A stretch of 64,000 nucleotides of DNA from Sulfuritalea sp. (GTDB lineage Bacteria; Pseudomonadota; Gammaproteobacteria; Burkholderiales; Rhodocyclaceae), in the NCBI GenBank assembly GCA_023229685.1, contig JALNYT010000003.1, positions 46,062-110,061 of the forward strand, written 5' to 3'. Positions 1 to 8,929 of the stretch are shown one piece after another (the stretch's first letter is position 1; the number at the start of each line of letters is the position of its first letter). Below the pieces are notes generated by a model, which was not told the origin of the DNA, ran no database searches, and saw nothing but the letters and a program-made list of their open reading frames with translations. Made by a program: the position numbers and the translations under genes.

Positions 1-430
1 CCACGCCGGTAAAGGCCAGCGTGCCCGCGGTACCCGCATCCGGACCCGTGACGTTGAAGGCTTGCCCGGCGTCCGCCCCAGTGATGGTGGCGAGCGCGCC
101 GTTGCCGACGACGCTGGCGATGTTGCTCCAGGTGCCGGCAATGTCGGTGGCCTTGCCGGTCTGCTGGTTGATCGCGACGGCGCCCAGTTTTGCGCTCAGG
201 TCCAGGCTGTTGGCCCCGGTGATGCCGCCATCGACGTTGCCGCTCAGCGTGCCGGCGTTGGCCAGGGTGAAGCTGTCTACGCCCGTGCCGCCGGTGAGGT
301 TGCCCACGCCGGTAAAGGCCAGCGTGCCCGCGGTACCCGCATCCGGACCCGTGACGTTGAAGGCTTGCCCGGCGTCCGCCCCAGTGATGGTGGCGAGCGC
401 GCCGTTGCCGACGACGCTGGCGATGTTGCT
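1..430 (-). repeat. 101-residue coding repeat in TpsA, two copies with a 127-bp identical core
   Basis: Bases 1-127 and 304-430 are identical, an offset of 303 bp, which keeps frame and gives a 101-residue protein period. Identity stops abruptly at 128/431 on the side nearer the gene's 5' end. The encoded motif includes SFTLANAGTLSG and ATITGADAGQAF. More copies probably follow to the left of the window. Confidence 0.85.
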
Positions 431-3400
431 AAAACCGGTGATGACGGTGATACCGGTGGCGGTTGTCGCTTGCTGGTTGATCGCGACGGTACCTGTGTGG
501 CCAGCGTAGTCGAGTGTGCTGGCTGGTGCCCCGAATGTAACGGCGGCTACGCTGGGCGTAGCACCCGCCAGCGAGAGTGTGCCGCCATTAACGGTGATCG
601 CCTCGGTGGTCAGGTCAACGTTATTGATGGTCAGCTTTCCACCACTGGCCACGGTGGTGCCTGCGGCGCTTGTTCCCAACGCAGTTGCATTGGATGCAAT
701 CAGCGTACCTGCGTTGATCGTTGTCGCACCCGTGTATGTATTCGCGCCCGAGAGCGTCAACGTGCCAACACCTACCTTGGTCAGACTGCGCGGACCACCT
801 GTTTCACTCACCACTCCGGACAGCGTCAGATTATTCGCGCCGCTTGAATCCACGGTACTGTTCCCACCCAGGGTCACCGCACCAGCAAACGTGCTCGGGC
901 CCACCGCCGCATTCACTAGCGTCCCCCCGTTGAGCGTCACCGCTTCCGTGGTCGCATAGATTACGTTCTGGAAATCCAAATACCCCAAAGCACCCACCGT
1001 GGTGCTGCCCGTAGTGTTACCCAACGCCCCGTCCGCCGTCACCGCCAGCGTGCCCCCATTCACCGCCACTGCACCAGAGAAGCCCGCCGAACTGTCACCG
1101 GAGATTGTCTGCGTGTTAATGCCCGCCTTGGTCAACGAGGAGGCGCCCGTGCCTGTGAACACCCCTTGATAGACCGCGTTCGTCGTCGAACTCATCGTCA
1201 ACGCACCCGCACCCAGCGCTACCGTGGCATTCGCATCACCAGTGAGCGCCCCGATCGTCTGCGTGTTGCCGTTGATATCCAGCGTGCTGCCCGCATTGGC
1301 CAGCGTCACCGCCTCCGTGCTCGCCAGAACACCCGCGCCATTCAGTTGCACCGTGCCGCCGTTGATGACGGTGCCGCCGGTGTAGGTGTTCGCTTGAGAC
1401 AGGATCAGCGTCCCCGCGCCCATCTTGGTCAGTCCCCCCGATCCTGCAAATACGTCAGACTGACTCGCTGTACCGGAATTATTGATCGTCAGCAAGCCAG
1501 CGCCCGTCGTGAGTCCGCCGAGGGACATGTTTGCCGAATTGAGCGTCAACACGCCGCCAGTTGTTGCAACGGTGAACCCCGTTGACGTGATGTCGCCGCT
1601 GGTGTTGAGCGTGAGATTATTGGCGCCCATGCTCAGCGCATCGGTGATGACGATGCCGCCGCTTGCCACGCCGGTATTACGCAGGGTCAGATTATCCGAG
1701 AAAGTATACCCAGCGGATGGACCCGCGCCGTCGCCGAAGGTAATCGCGCCGGTGCCGTCCGCGCGGCCGATGGTGATCGATACGAATCCATTGGCAATCT
1801 TGCCGAGTTCAGCCGTGGTGAGATTTAACGTGCCCGCGCCACCGGCAAGGCCAATCGATGTGTTTGTGCTTTGGGGTTGAATGAATAAATTGCCCTGGCC
1901 TGCGATTGTAAGATCGGTTCCGCTGGTTGCGATATCAGCCGTGTCGGTAGTGAGCGTGATGTCACCGGTCATGGTTGATTTGCCGATGCGATTCACCACG
2001 CCTGGGGCGGGCTCAGTATTTTTGGAAATGATGCCCGTACCGCCCGCAGCTGCGGTGGCGGTGATGAAGATATTGGCGCTGCCCGTGGACTCGATCACGC
2101 CTATCCCGCTTATTGCCGCCTCGGTGTCGAGGCTTACGCCGCTATTTCCGGCGCCGGAACTGCCAGTGCCGATAAGGGTTATGTCGCCGGTGTTTGAGGT
2201 GACGCGCGCCCCGCGAACCAAAATACCATGCCCGCCGGCACCGCTCGTGCCCGTAATCCCGAGCGTTCCCCCGCCCGTTGTTTCAACGTAGGACCCGGCA
2301 AAATGAATATAGACGCCATTGTTGTTGGCATTTGCCGAGGAAACGGTATTGGTTCCCGTGATCTGGATATTGCCGCTGGTCGCCGTATTCTGGACAAATG
2401 TCGAGCTAACACAGACAGCACAACCGGCACCGATGTCCACGCCCGACGCGCCTACGCCCGTGCCCGTAGAGCCGGTAAGGGCGATATTGCCGGCCGCGCC
2501 GCTGGCCGTAACCCGTCCGCCGTTGGCGACTGATACGCCGCTGCCGGCCGCACCGCCGGTGCCGTTGATCGTGACGTTTCCGCCACTGGAGGATACCGTC
2601 GCGGTGCTGGCGGTAGCCGAGGACTCCTCGTAGCCGTTGATACTCACACCGTTACTGCTAACCCCCGTGACGCCCGTCCCCACACCACCCGTTCCGGTAA
2701 TGATGATGTTGCCGGAGCCGCTCGATACCAACGCCGGCGTTGCGCCCTTGCTGCGGATCGCAACACCACCCGAATCGGTCGCACCCGAAACGGTAGTCTG
2801 GCCCTGACCCAGAATCGAAATATTGCCGCCGCCGGAATTAAGTGTTGCTCCTAAAATAAAAACTCCATTCTGATCAGTCGCGGTACCTACCGCGCTTCCT
2901 GTTGATGGATCCGAGCCACCGCCCAGGATGATGTTGCCGCCATTCGTGGTAATCGTCGCGCGGTCAAGAACCACTGCGCCGGCGGCGGTTGCAACGCCGT
3001 TGTTATTGCGTGAATTCAGCGTGACGTTCAGTGCGTTGCCAGCGCCGGTAGCTTGAATCGTCGAGCCAGCGTTCATGAAGATACTGCCCGCGGCCTGAAG
3101 CGTGAGCGATGCGGTGACGCCCGTGCTTTTGTTGATATTCACTGCTCCGTTCACATCGGTGGTTCCGACGACCGTGAGATTTCCCGCCTCCGCGCCGGAA
3201 GCCCCAGTCGTCACCGTTACACTAGTGCCGAGATTTAGCGCACTCTGAATAGAGGCCGCGTTGACGTTTGCTCCGCTAGCGGTGGCGGCAAAATTGGGCG
3301 ATGCGCCGACAGTCAAGTCGATGCTGTTCGAAATCGAGGTGTTCCACGGATCCAGCAGCCAGGTACCGGCCTGACCCATGGGCGCACTGGCGTCGACCAC

Positions 3401-4708
3401 GCCGCTCGCACTCAGAATATTGTGGCCAGAGGTTTCGACGAACCCGCCATTGCCTGACTGCGCTCCGCCGCGGGCGGTAATGCTGCCGTAGTAGCGGGAG
3501 ACATCGTCCGCCCAAACCGCCACCTTCCCGCCATCCCCTGTTCCAACCGCGTCGGCGTTGATCTTTACATCCTTGCCGACATAGGTGGCGCTGGCGTTCT
3601 GCTCCGGGCCTTTGCCCTGGAAGTTTCCACCGATCAGCGCCGTGCCACCAGCGCCGACTCCTGAAACGTCGATCTTCGCCTGGTCGAACAGACCGACCTT
3701 GTCGCCCAGCACCTTGACGGTGCCACCCGCTCGCCCGACTGAAGTGCCGGAGGCATCCAGCGTGCCGGTGACGCTAACCACACCAGAATTGCCGCCACCC
3801 AGCCAGATTTCGCCCTGGCGCGTTTCAAGACTGCGAGCGCGGATGACGCCATCGTTGTTGAGGACGGTGGACAGCAGGGCATCCCTGGCCTGCGCGTTCA
3901 TCACCACGCGGCCGCCGTCGGCAATCAGAACGCCGGTGTTGTCGGCGCGCGCCGCGGCGGCGGCGATGTTGACCTGGAAGCTGAGCATGCCATCGTGATC
4001 GAAATCGAGATTGACCGCGTCTCCGGCGGCGAGGCCGATGCTGCCACCGGTGGCGTTGATGGCGCCGCTGTTGCCGACTTGCGGGGCGATCAGCGCGACG
4101 AAGCCGCCGTTGGCGACGTTGATGTTTCCCTGATTGACGACCGCGCCGGCGCCTCCGGTATTGAGGAAGTTGTATTTGCCGGCGAGAAAATTGGCATCGG
4201 AAATGCCCAGCGAGGAAGCGACCAGGCCACCGACGTCGACCTGCGCACCGGGAGCGAAGAGAATGCCGCCGGGATTGGTGAGGAAAACGTGGCCGTTGGC
4301 GGTGAGGCGCCCGTAAATGGCCGAGGGATCGCCCCCTTGTACGCGGTTGAGGATGACGGCCGCAGCACTGGGCTGGGCGATGTTGACCTGAGCCTGGCTG
4401 CCGATGTTGAAGCTGTCCCAGTTGACAATGGCGCTGTTCGAAGACTGGGTCACATCCATGCGCGCACCGCTGCTGCTGATCGCGGCTTGTCCGGCGGCGA
4501 TCTGGCCGCCCGTGGGCAAGGCACCGGGTAACGGAACGCCGGCGGCCACCGCACTGTTGGCGCCCAAGGCCAGCAGGACGGCAGCGGCCAACCCGCCGGA
4601 GGTGCGCTTGCCGCGCGTACGGGCGAATTCGGCGACGGCGATCCAGGTACTGTGCAGTTCGCTCCAGACCAGACGGTAGGCGCGATTCATGGTGGCGTGC
4701 TTGAACAT
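1..4708 (-). CDS. TpsA two-partner secretion exoprotein (filamentous haemagglutinin-like), C-terminus outside window
   Basis: At least 1,569 residues; the frame is open from the start at 4708 to the window edge, so the C-terminus is missing. ATG 4708 is preceded by AGAGGA at 7 nt; a second ATG (4690) begins the ESPR-like extended signal (MNRAYRLVWSELHSTWIAVA) seen in TPS exoproteins and followed by a hydrophobic stretch ending AVAA. Around residues 70-160 there is a haemagglutination-activity/TPS domain (NWDSFNIGSQAQVNI, NPGGILFAPGAQVDVGG). The rest is Gly/Thr/Asn-rich, low in charge and repetitive, as expected for a right-handed beta-helix. It lies 71 bp downstream of its likely transporter gene. 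It is inferred to be secreted through that pore to the surface; ligand or toxic activity cannot be judged without the C-terminus. Confidence 0.88.
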   Translation of the reverse strand, partial: MFKHATMNRAYRLVWSELHSTWIAVAEFARTRGKRTSGGLAAAVLLALGANSAVAAGVPLPGALPTGGQIAAGQAAISSSGARMDVTQSSNSAIVNWDSFNIGSQAQVNIAQPSAAAVILNRVQGGDPSAIYGRLTANGHVFLTNPGGILFAPGAQVDVGGLVASSLGISDANFLAGKYNFLNTGGAGAVVNQGNINVANGGFVALIAPQVGNSGAINATGGSIGLAAGDAVNLDFDHDGMLSFQVNIAAAAARADNTGVLIADGGRVVMNAQARDALLSTVLNNDGVIRARSLETRQGEIWLGGGNSGVVSVTGTLDASGTSVGRAGGTVKVLGDKVGLFDQAKIDVSGVGAGGTALIGGNFQGKGPEQNASATYVGKDVKINADAVGTGDGGKVAVWADDVSRYYGSITARGGAQSGNGGFVETSGHNILSASGVVDASAPMGQAGTWLLDPWNTSISNSIDLTVGASPNFAATASGANVNAASIQSALNLGTSVTVTTGASGAEAGNLTVVGTTDVNGAVNINKSTGVTASLTLQAAGSIFMNAGSTIQATGAGNALNVTLNSRNNNGVATAAGAVVLDRATITTNGGNIILGGGSDPSTGSAVGTATDQNGVFILGATLNSGGGNISILGQGQTTVSGATDSGGVAIRSKGATPALVSSGSGNIIITGTGGVGTGVTGVSSNGVSINGYEESSATASTATVSSSGGNVTINGTGGAAGSGVSVANGGRVTASGAAGNIALTGSTGTGVGASGVDIGAGCAVCVSSTFVQNTATSGNIQITGTNTVSSANANNNGVYIHFAGSYVETTGGGTLGITGTSGAGGHGILVRGARVTSNTGDITLIGTGSSGAGNSGVSLDTEAAISGIGVIESTGSANIFITATAAAGGTGIISKNTEPAPGVVNRIGKSTMTGDITLTTDTADIATSGTDLTIAGQGNLFIQPQSTNTSIGLAGGAGTLNLTTAELGKIANGFVSITIGRADGTGAITFGDGAGPSAGYTFSDNLTLRNTGVASGGIVITDALSMGANNLTLNTSGDITSTGFTVATTGGVLTLNSANMSLGGLTTGAGLLTINNSGTASQSDVFAGSGGLTKMGAGTLILSQANTYTGGTVINGGTVQLNGAGVLASTEAVTLANAGSTLDINGNTQTIGALTGDANATVALGAGALTMSSTTNAVYQGVFTGTGASSLTKAGINTQTISGDSSAGFSGAVAVNGGTLAVTADGALGNTTGSTTVGALGYLDFQNVIYATTEAVTLNGGTLVNAAVGPSTFAGAVTLGGNSTVDSSGANNLTLSGVVSETGGPRSLTKVGVGTLTLSGANTYTGATTINAGTLIASNATALGTSAAGTTVASGGKLTINNVDLTTEAITVNGGTLSLAGATPSVAAVTFGAPASTLDYAGHTGTVAINQQATTATGITVITGFSNIASVVGNGALATITGADAGQAFNVTGPDAGTAGTLAFTGVGNLTGGTGVDSFTLANAGTLSGNVDGGITGANSLDLSAKLGAVAINQQTGKATDIAGTWSNIASVVGNGALATITGADAGQAFNVTGPDAGTAGTLAFTGV

Positions 4709-4779
4709 ATCAATGTCCTCTTGCGTTGGCTGCGCACCGGGCTAGACGAAGTCTGGACGGCACGGCAACGAATTGCAAA

Positions 4780-6516
4780 TCAAAAAAACTTGCTGAACTG
4801 GAAGTAGAAGCGCGGATAGCGCAGCAGGTGGTCGGCCGTGGCCTGGGTGGTATCGCGGAAGGCCAGCGAGGCGTGCAGATACCAGTCGTTGGGAACTTCC
4901 CAGTTGAGGCCGACGCCGGGACCGGCGATGCGCCGCAGCAGCGGACTGTTGGCCGCGAAATCGGCGAGGGTAGGACGGTTGATCAGGATGGAACGGCCGA
5001 AATCGTAGAAGCCGGCCAGCACCAGACTGCCGGGCAGGTTCTCTTCGAACGGCAGGCGGTAACGCAATTCGAGGGTGGCGAAGTAACCCTGGTCGCCCGC
5101 GCCTTCGCCCTGCGGATAGGCGCGCACCGCGCTCGGGCCGCCAAGGCTGATCTTCTCGCTGGCATCGAGGTTCTTGTTGGTGAACTGCTGGCTATAAGCG
5201 CCGTAGAGCGCCAGCCGCTCGGAAACCGCCTGCAGGCGCGACACGGAAATATTGGTCTTGCCGAAAAGACCGGCGGTCTTGTGGCCAGCCTGGTCGGCGG
5301 CGTTCAGAGCCGCATTGCCGAATTTCAGGTCACCCAGGGTATAGGCGACGTTGAAGACGTTGATGCCGCCTCCGCCGAGACGGTCGCGGAAGTCGCCGGA
5401 CAAACCCACCGAATTGACATCGCTTTTCTTCAGGGTCTCGGCGCCGGACGCCAATTGAACGTCGTAGAACTTGCGTTTGTCGCTCTGCGCAATCAGCAAG
5501 AGGTTGGTGTTGCGCGAACGAACAAACGGATGAATGGCCGTCAGCGAATTCACGGCTGCCGCGCCGCCGGCCGCGAGCGGCTCAAAGAGCGGAGTGCCAA
5601 GACGATACTTGAGTTCCGAGTAGGCGCCGCCGATCTTGGTGCCCCAGGGACCGACCGGAACCAGTATCGAGGCGCGGGCAAAGCGCAGGTTGCCGTCGAT
5701 GGCGTTGCTCCCGCGCACACTGATCAGTTCGCCGTAACCGAGCAGGCTGTTGGCGTCCACACCGGCGCCTACCCGGTGCTGGCCGGTGTAGACCGAGCCG
5801 TTGGCGTCGAAGTCGAGGTTGGCGTCGAAGGCCTTGCCGGCGCTGACCTTGATGGTCAGATCGGCGGTTCCGGGCGTCGCGCCGGGGGCGAAGCTGCTGC
5901 GCGCCACGATACCGCGCAGATCATGAATCTGGAACAGGGCGCGCTCCACTTCCGCAGTCCGGATCAGGCTGCCTTCCAGCAGCGAAGCGATATAGGACTC
6001 CAGCAGCGACCGGCTGATCGAGACATCGGGATCGACTTCAAGACGGACCTTGCCCAGCCGCCCTTCGAGTACCTGCAACTGGACTATGCCATCGGCAATC
6101 TTCTGCTCCGGGACAATCACGTCGGCGAGAAAGTAGCCTCTACCCGCAAGCGCTTGCTTGACCGCCGCCGCAGCGTCCAGCAAATCCTGAAAACGCTTGT
6201 TGGGCCCTATGAAGGGAGCTACCACTTCCGTCATTTCGGCCTCGGCCGCGACCGTCAAGCCGGCAATGCGAAATCCCTCAATATCCAGCCGCATGCCCTC
6301 GACGTCGGCAACCGCCCTCAGCGAAAGTGCCTTATCAATTATGAGGCCCGCATCGGGGCGAGTCACCGCCGGGGGAATCGTTTGCAGGATTTCGCCCGCG
6401 CCAGGGGTCGTCTGCCCAAGAGCCGTGCCGCAACACAACACAAGTGCCGCAGCGAGCCCCCAGCAATGTGCCAACCAGCCGGTGCTGGACGCACCCGGCT
6501 GATATCCTATTTTCAT
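4780..6516 (-). CDS. TpsB outer-membrane transporter (ShlB/FhaC/HecB family)
   Basis: 578 residues. ATG 6516 is chosen because GGAGA lies 7 nt upstream; an in-frame TTG at 6537 has no better site. A signal peptide (about residues 1-35) is followed by POTRA-type domains (about 60-210; GYFLADVIVPEQKIADGIVQ) and a C-terminal Omp85-like barrel with the family motifs VRAYPQGE and LRYRLPF, ending in Phe (FQFSKFF) as usual for barrel proteins. Length matches FhaC/ShlB. It should translocate the exoprotein encoded 71 bp downstream across the outer membrane. The gene sits at the end of a same-strand run with the caspase-like genes, so co-expression is plausible. Confidence 0.92.
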   Translation of the reverse strand: MKIGYQPGASSTGWLAHCWGLAAALVLCCGTALGQTTPGAGEILQTIPPAVTRPDAGLIIDKALSLRAVADVEGMRLDIEGFRIAGLTVAAEAEMTEVVAPFIGPNKRFQDLLDAAAAVKQALAGRGYFLADVIVPEQKIADGIVQLQVLEGRLGKVRLEVDPDVSISRSLLESYIASLLEGSLIRTAEVERALFQIHDLRGIVARSSFAPGATPGTADLTIKVSAGKAFDANLDFDANGSVYTGQHRVGAGVDANSLLGYGELISVRGSNAIDGNLRFARASILVPVGPWGTKIGGAYSELKYRLGTPLFEPLAAGGAAAVNSLTAIHPFVRSRNTNLLLIAQSDKRKFYDVQLASGAETLKKSDVNSVGLSGDFRDRLGGGGINVFNVAYTLGDLKFGNAALNAADQAGHKTAGLFGKTNISVSRLQAVSERLALYGAYSQQFTNKNLDASEKISLGGPSAVRAYPQGEGAGDQGYFATLELRYRLPFEENLPGSLVLAGFYDFGRSILINRPTLADFAANSPLLRRIAGPGVGLNWEVPNDWYLHASLAFRDTTQATADHLLRYPRFYFQFSKFF

Positions 6517-6648
6517 TGTGCCATCTCCCCCAGCCAAACCAAAAGTCGACAGATACTATGTCTATCGACCACGGTCGCCCGCCTTTATGATACAGCTCAC
6601 GTGCGCGCCATGTCCATCTGGCCGTTAGGGGTGCTTGGCCTGTCCGGG

Positions 6649-7434
6649 TCAGTAACCCCGCGTCGGCAAACGGGGCGGGGGTCGGTAGCCCAGATCGAGC
6701 GCCTTTTTCTCGAAGCGCGCGGCGTCTGCCACGAGTCCCACGCGGTTGTACATCTGCGCCAGTTCCCAGCTGGCCAGCCCGTTGCCCAGTTCGGCGGCGA
6801 AGCGCAACCATTGCTCCGTCCGCCGCATGCTGGGGACAACGCCCGACGTGCCTGTCCAGTTGGCGAGGGCAATGCGGTATGCCGCGTCCTTGTCGCCGCG
6901 TACGGCCCTGATCAGGTTGTCCCGATAGCCACTGTCGCCGATGGGATCCTCGAACAAATCTCCGGATAGACCGGCGGAGCGCTGAATATCCATGGCCCGG
7001 CGCGCACCCGCTTGAACGTCCTTGATCTGCGGCTCGAGCGGGCTGGAGGGAAAATCACGCTGGAACTCATCGCATAGCGCGATCAAGTGCCGCGGCCGCA
7101 ATGCTGTCTGAATTTCCTGCCAGCGTGCCTCCATTCCCGCGGCATCGACTTTGCCCGCAACCGGTTGCTGCACGCCATCGGCGTGCCCTGCCTTATGATC
7201 CCCCTTGAGCTTGGCTTGGGCCGCCAACTGGAGTTGGGACTCAGTTGGAGGCTTGTTCTGAGTCTTGGGTGGGGGTTTGTGAATCGGCTGAAGTTGGCCG
7301 GCCACGGCTCGAGCTTGGGCGAACACCACGCCTGAACCCAGCGCCAAGGCGATCAGCCAGGACAAGTTGCGGCTGCGCGACCGCCCCATCGCCAATGCCG
7401 CAACAGTCGGCGCTGGCGAGGCGGCGACCGGCAT
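6649..7434 (-). CDS. exported protein related to the C-terminal part of the neighbouring caspase-like protein, no protease domain
   Basis: 261 residues from ATG 7434; ATG 7389 is also possible, and neither has a strong ribosome site. A hydrophobic segment (LSWLIALALGSGVVFAQ) looks like a signal peptide. A proline/lysine/glutamine-rich linker follows, then about 150 residues closely similar to the C-terminus of the product of 7463-8929: both share RRTEQWLRFAAELGNG and RFEKKALDLGYRPPPRL and end in TRGY. The segment looks Sel1/TPR-like (helical, WELAQMYN). The caspase domain is absent, so this is a partial duplicate or a partner carrying only the putative interaction module. It starts 28 bp after the caspase-like gene. 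Function unknown. Confidence 0.8.
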   Translation of the reverse strand: MPVAASPAPTVAALAMGRSRSRNLSWLIALALGSGVVFAQARAVAGQLQPIHKPPPKTQNKPPTESQLQLAAQAKLKGDHKAGHADGVQQPVAGKVDAAGMEARWQEIQTALRPRHLIALCDEFQRDFPSSPLEPQIKDVQAGARRAMDIQRSAGLSGDLFEDPIGDSGYRDNLIRAVRGDKDAAYRIALANWTGTSGVVPSMRRTEQWLRFAAELGNGLASWELAQMYNRVGLVADAARFEKKALDLGYRPPPRLPTRGY

Positions 7435-7462
7435 CGAGTCGCCCGGGGCGAAGCGGGCGGAG

Positions 7463-8929
7463 TCAGTAGCCACGGGTCGCCAGCCTGGGTGGCGGCCGGT
7501 AGCCAAGATCCAGCGCCTTCTTCTCGAACCTGGCTGCATCTCCCACCTGCCCGCTCTGGTTGTATATCTCCGACAGTTCCCAGCTCGCAATACCGTTGCC
7601 AAGTTCGGCGGCGAAGCGCAGCCATTGCTCGGTTCGCCGCGGATTGGCCACCACACCCGAGGTGCCATCCCGGTAGGCGATGGCGATCCGGTGCGCCGCA
7701 TCCTTGTCGCCGCGCAGCGCTTTGATCAGATCGTCGCGATAGCCCTTGTCGCCCGCCGGTTCGTCGAAAAGATCGCTCGAAAGACCGGCGGAACGCTGGC
7801 TCTCCAGGGCCTGGCGGGCGCCGATGATGTTCACCTTGATCTGCTGGCTGAATTCGCTGCCGGGAAAATCCCGCTCGAACTCCTCGCACAAACGGATCAG
7901 CCGCGCCGGTCGCAATGTGACCAGGATGACCTGCCAGCGTTCTTCGATCTTGGTGAAATCGACCTGCTTTCCTGCCTGCAGGGTCATTTTCGGCCGCGGC
8001 TTGGAACGGTCCAGTTCGAGTTGGCGATTCCTGATCTTGAATTTGCCGCGCAGGTTGACGGTGCTTTCCGGAAACTGGGGCAGAATCGTCAGCTTGGCCT
8101 TGTCGAACTCGGCTTTGACGCGGGCCTGACATTCGATGGCGGCAATCCGGAACAAGTCATCGATCGGAGTCTCGCCGTTGGCGTCGCGCAGCGCGTCGAT
8201 CACTGCCCCGGCAAAAAAGGTGTTGCGGTCAGGGCTAATCGGCGCCAGCGCCGGACGCCCGGCACGAGTCGCAAAGAAAACCAGCATGCCTTCGGGGGCC
8301 GCGATCTGGTTGAATTCATCAACACCCTTGCGCACCGACGGGTCGGTGCGACAGGCGTCGATCAATGCGATGCTGATCCCCGGGTAGTGCTGCGGAAAGG
8401 TGCCGAGAATGTCTTCCGTCAGCCTCAGGGATTGGGTCAGCGCCTTTTCCGAGGATGGGTCCACACCCGCAGGTACCAGATAGTTTCGGCCGGCCGACTG
8501 AAACCCATGCCCGCAAAAATAGAACACCACGGCGACCCCGCCCGGCAGAGCTGACTCACCCACCATGCGCATTTGCGCGCCAAACTCGGCCAGCGTTCGC
8601 TTCATTGCCTCTGCATCGAGATCACGATAATCACTGACCTTGAATTCGTAGTATTCAAGGACATCCTTGAGATCGCGGACGTTCTTGTGCGCGGGGGCAA
8701 TGTCCTTGCGGTTTGGATAGTCCCGGTTGCCGATCAGCAAGGCATACTTGGCGCGCGGCACGTAAACGTCCTGAATCGGCTCGCCGGTAGTTTGGGCAAA
8801 CAGATCCGCAGAGATTGGCAAGGAGCCCAAGGCCAGGCCGGCACCGCCGCCGAGCAGCAAACTGCGACGCTTCGCGTTGCAGGGAGCCTCCGGGGCGTTG
8901 GGGATCCTCGCCAATCGGCCGCGTCTCAC
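7463..8929 (-). CDS. caspase-like (peptidase C14) protein with twin-arginine-like leader
   Basis: 488 residues. The GTG start at 8929 overlaps the upstream stop (GTGA), suggesting translational coupling. Residues 19-45 resemble a Tat leader (AKRRSLLLGGGAGLALG). A caspase p20-type domain spans about 60-280: KYALLIGNRDYP, catalytic His141 in FCGHGF and Cys193 in LIDACR. A basic linker and a helical Sel1/TPR-like C-terminus (about 340-488) follow, repeated in the downstream gene. Family members cleave after basic or acidic residues; the specificity here is not predictable. Export and proximity to a TPS pair suggest action in the envelope or on the exoprotein, which is inference. Confidence 0.87.
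   Translation of the reverse strand: MRRGRLARIPNAPEAPCNAKRRSLLLGGGAGLALGSLPISADLFAQTTGEPIQDVYVPRAKYALLIGNRDYPNRKDIAPAHKNVRDLKDVLEYYEFKVSDYRDLDAEAMKRTLAEFGAQMRMVGESALPGGVAVVFYFCGHGFQSAGRNYLVPAGVDPSSEKALTQSLRLTEDILGTFPQHYPGISIALIDACRTDPSVRKGVDEFNQIAAPEGMLVFFATRAGRPALAPISPDRNTFFAGAVIDALRDANGETPIDDLFRIAAIECQARVKAEFDKAKLTILPQFPESTVNLRGKFKIRNRQLELDRSKPRPKMTLQAGKQVDFTKIEERWQVILVTLRPARLIRLCEEFERDFPGSEFSQQIKVNIIGARQALESQRSAGLSSDLFDEPAGDKGYRDDLIKALRGDKDAAHRIAIAYRDGTSGVVANPRRTEQWLRFAAELGNGIASWELSEIYNQSGQVGDAARFEKKALDLGYRPPPRLATRGY

Noticed and set aside
1..430. CRISPR array
   Set aside because: The repeat is a 303-bp coding period with long identical units, not short repeats with spacers.
62..3998. Many plus-strand open frames opposite the exoprotein
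   Set aside because: They are antisense to one long minus-strand frame with a recognisable TPS N-terminus; their compositions are mirror products of repeats.
4726..6969. 747-codon plus-strand open frame
   Set aside because: Antisense to the TpsB gene, which has a signal peptide, POTRA and barrel motifs; long shadow frames are common in GC-rich DNA.
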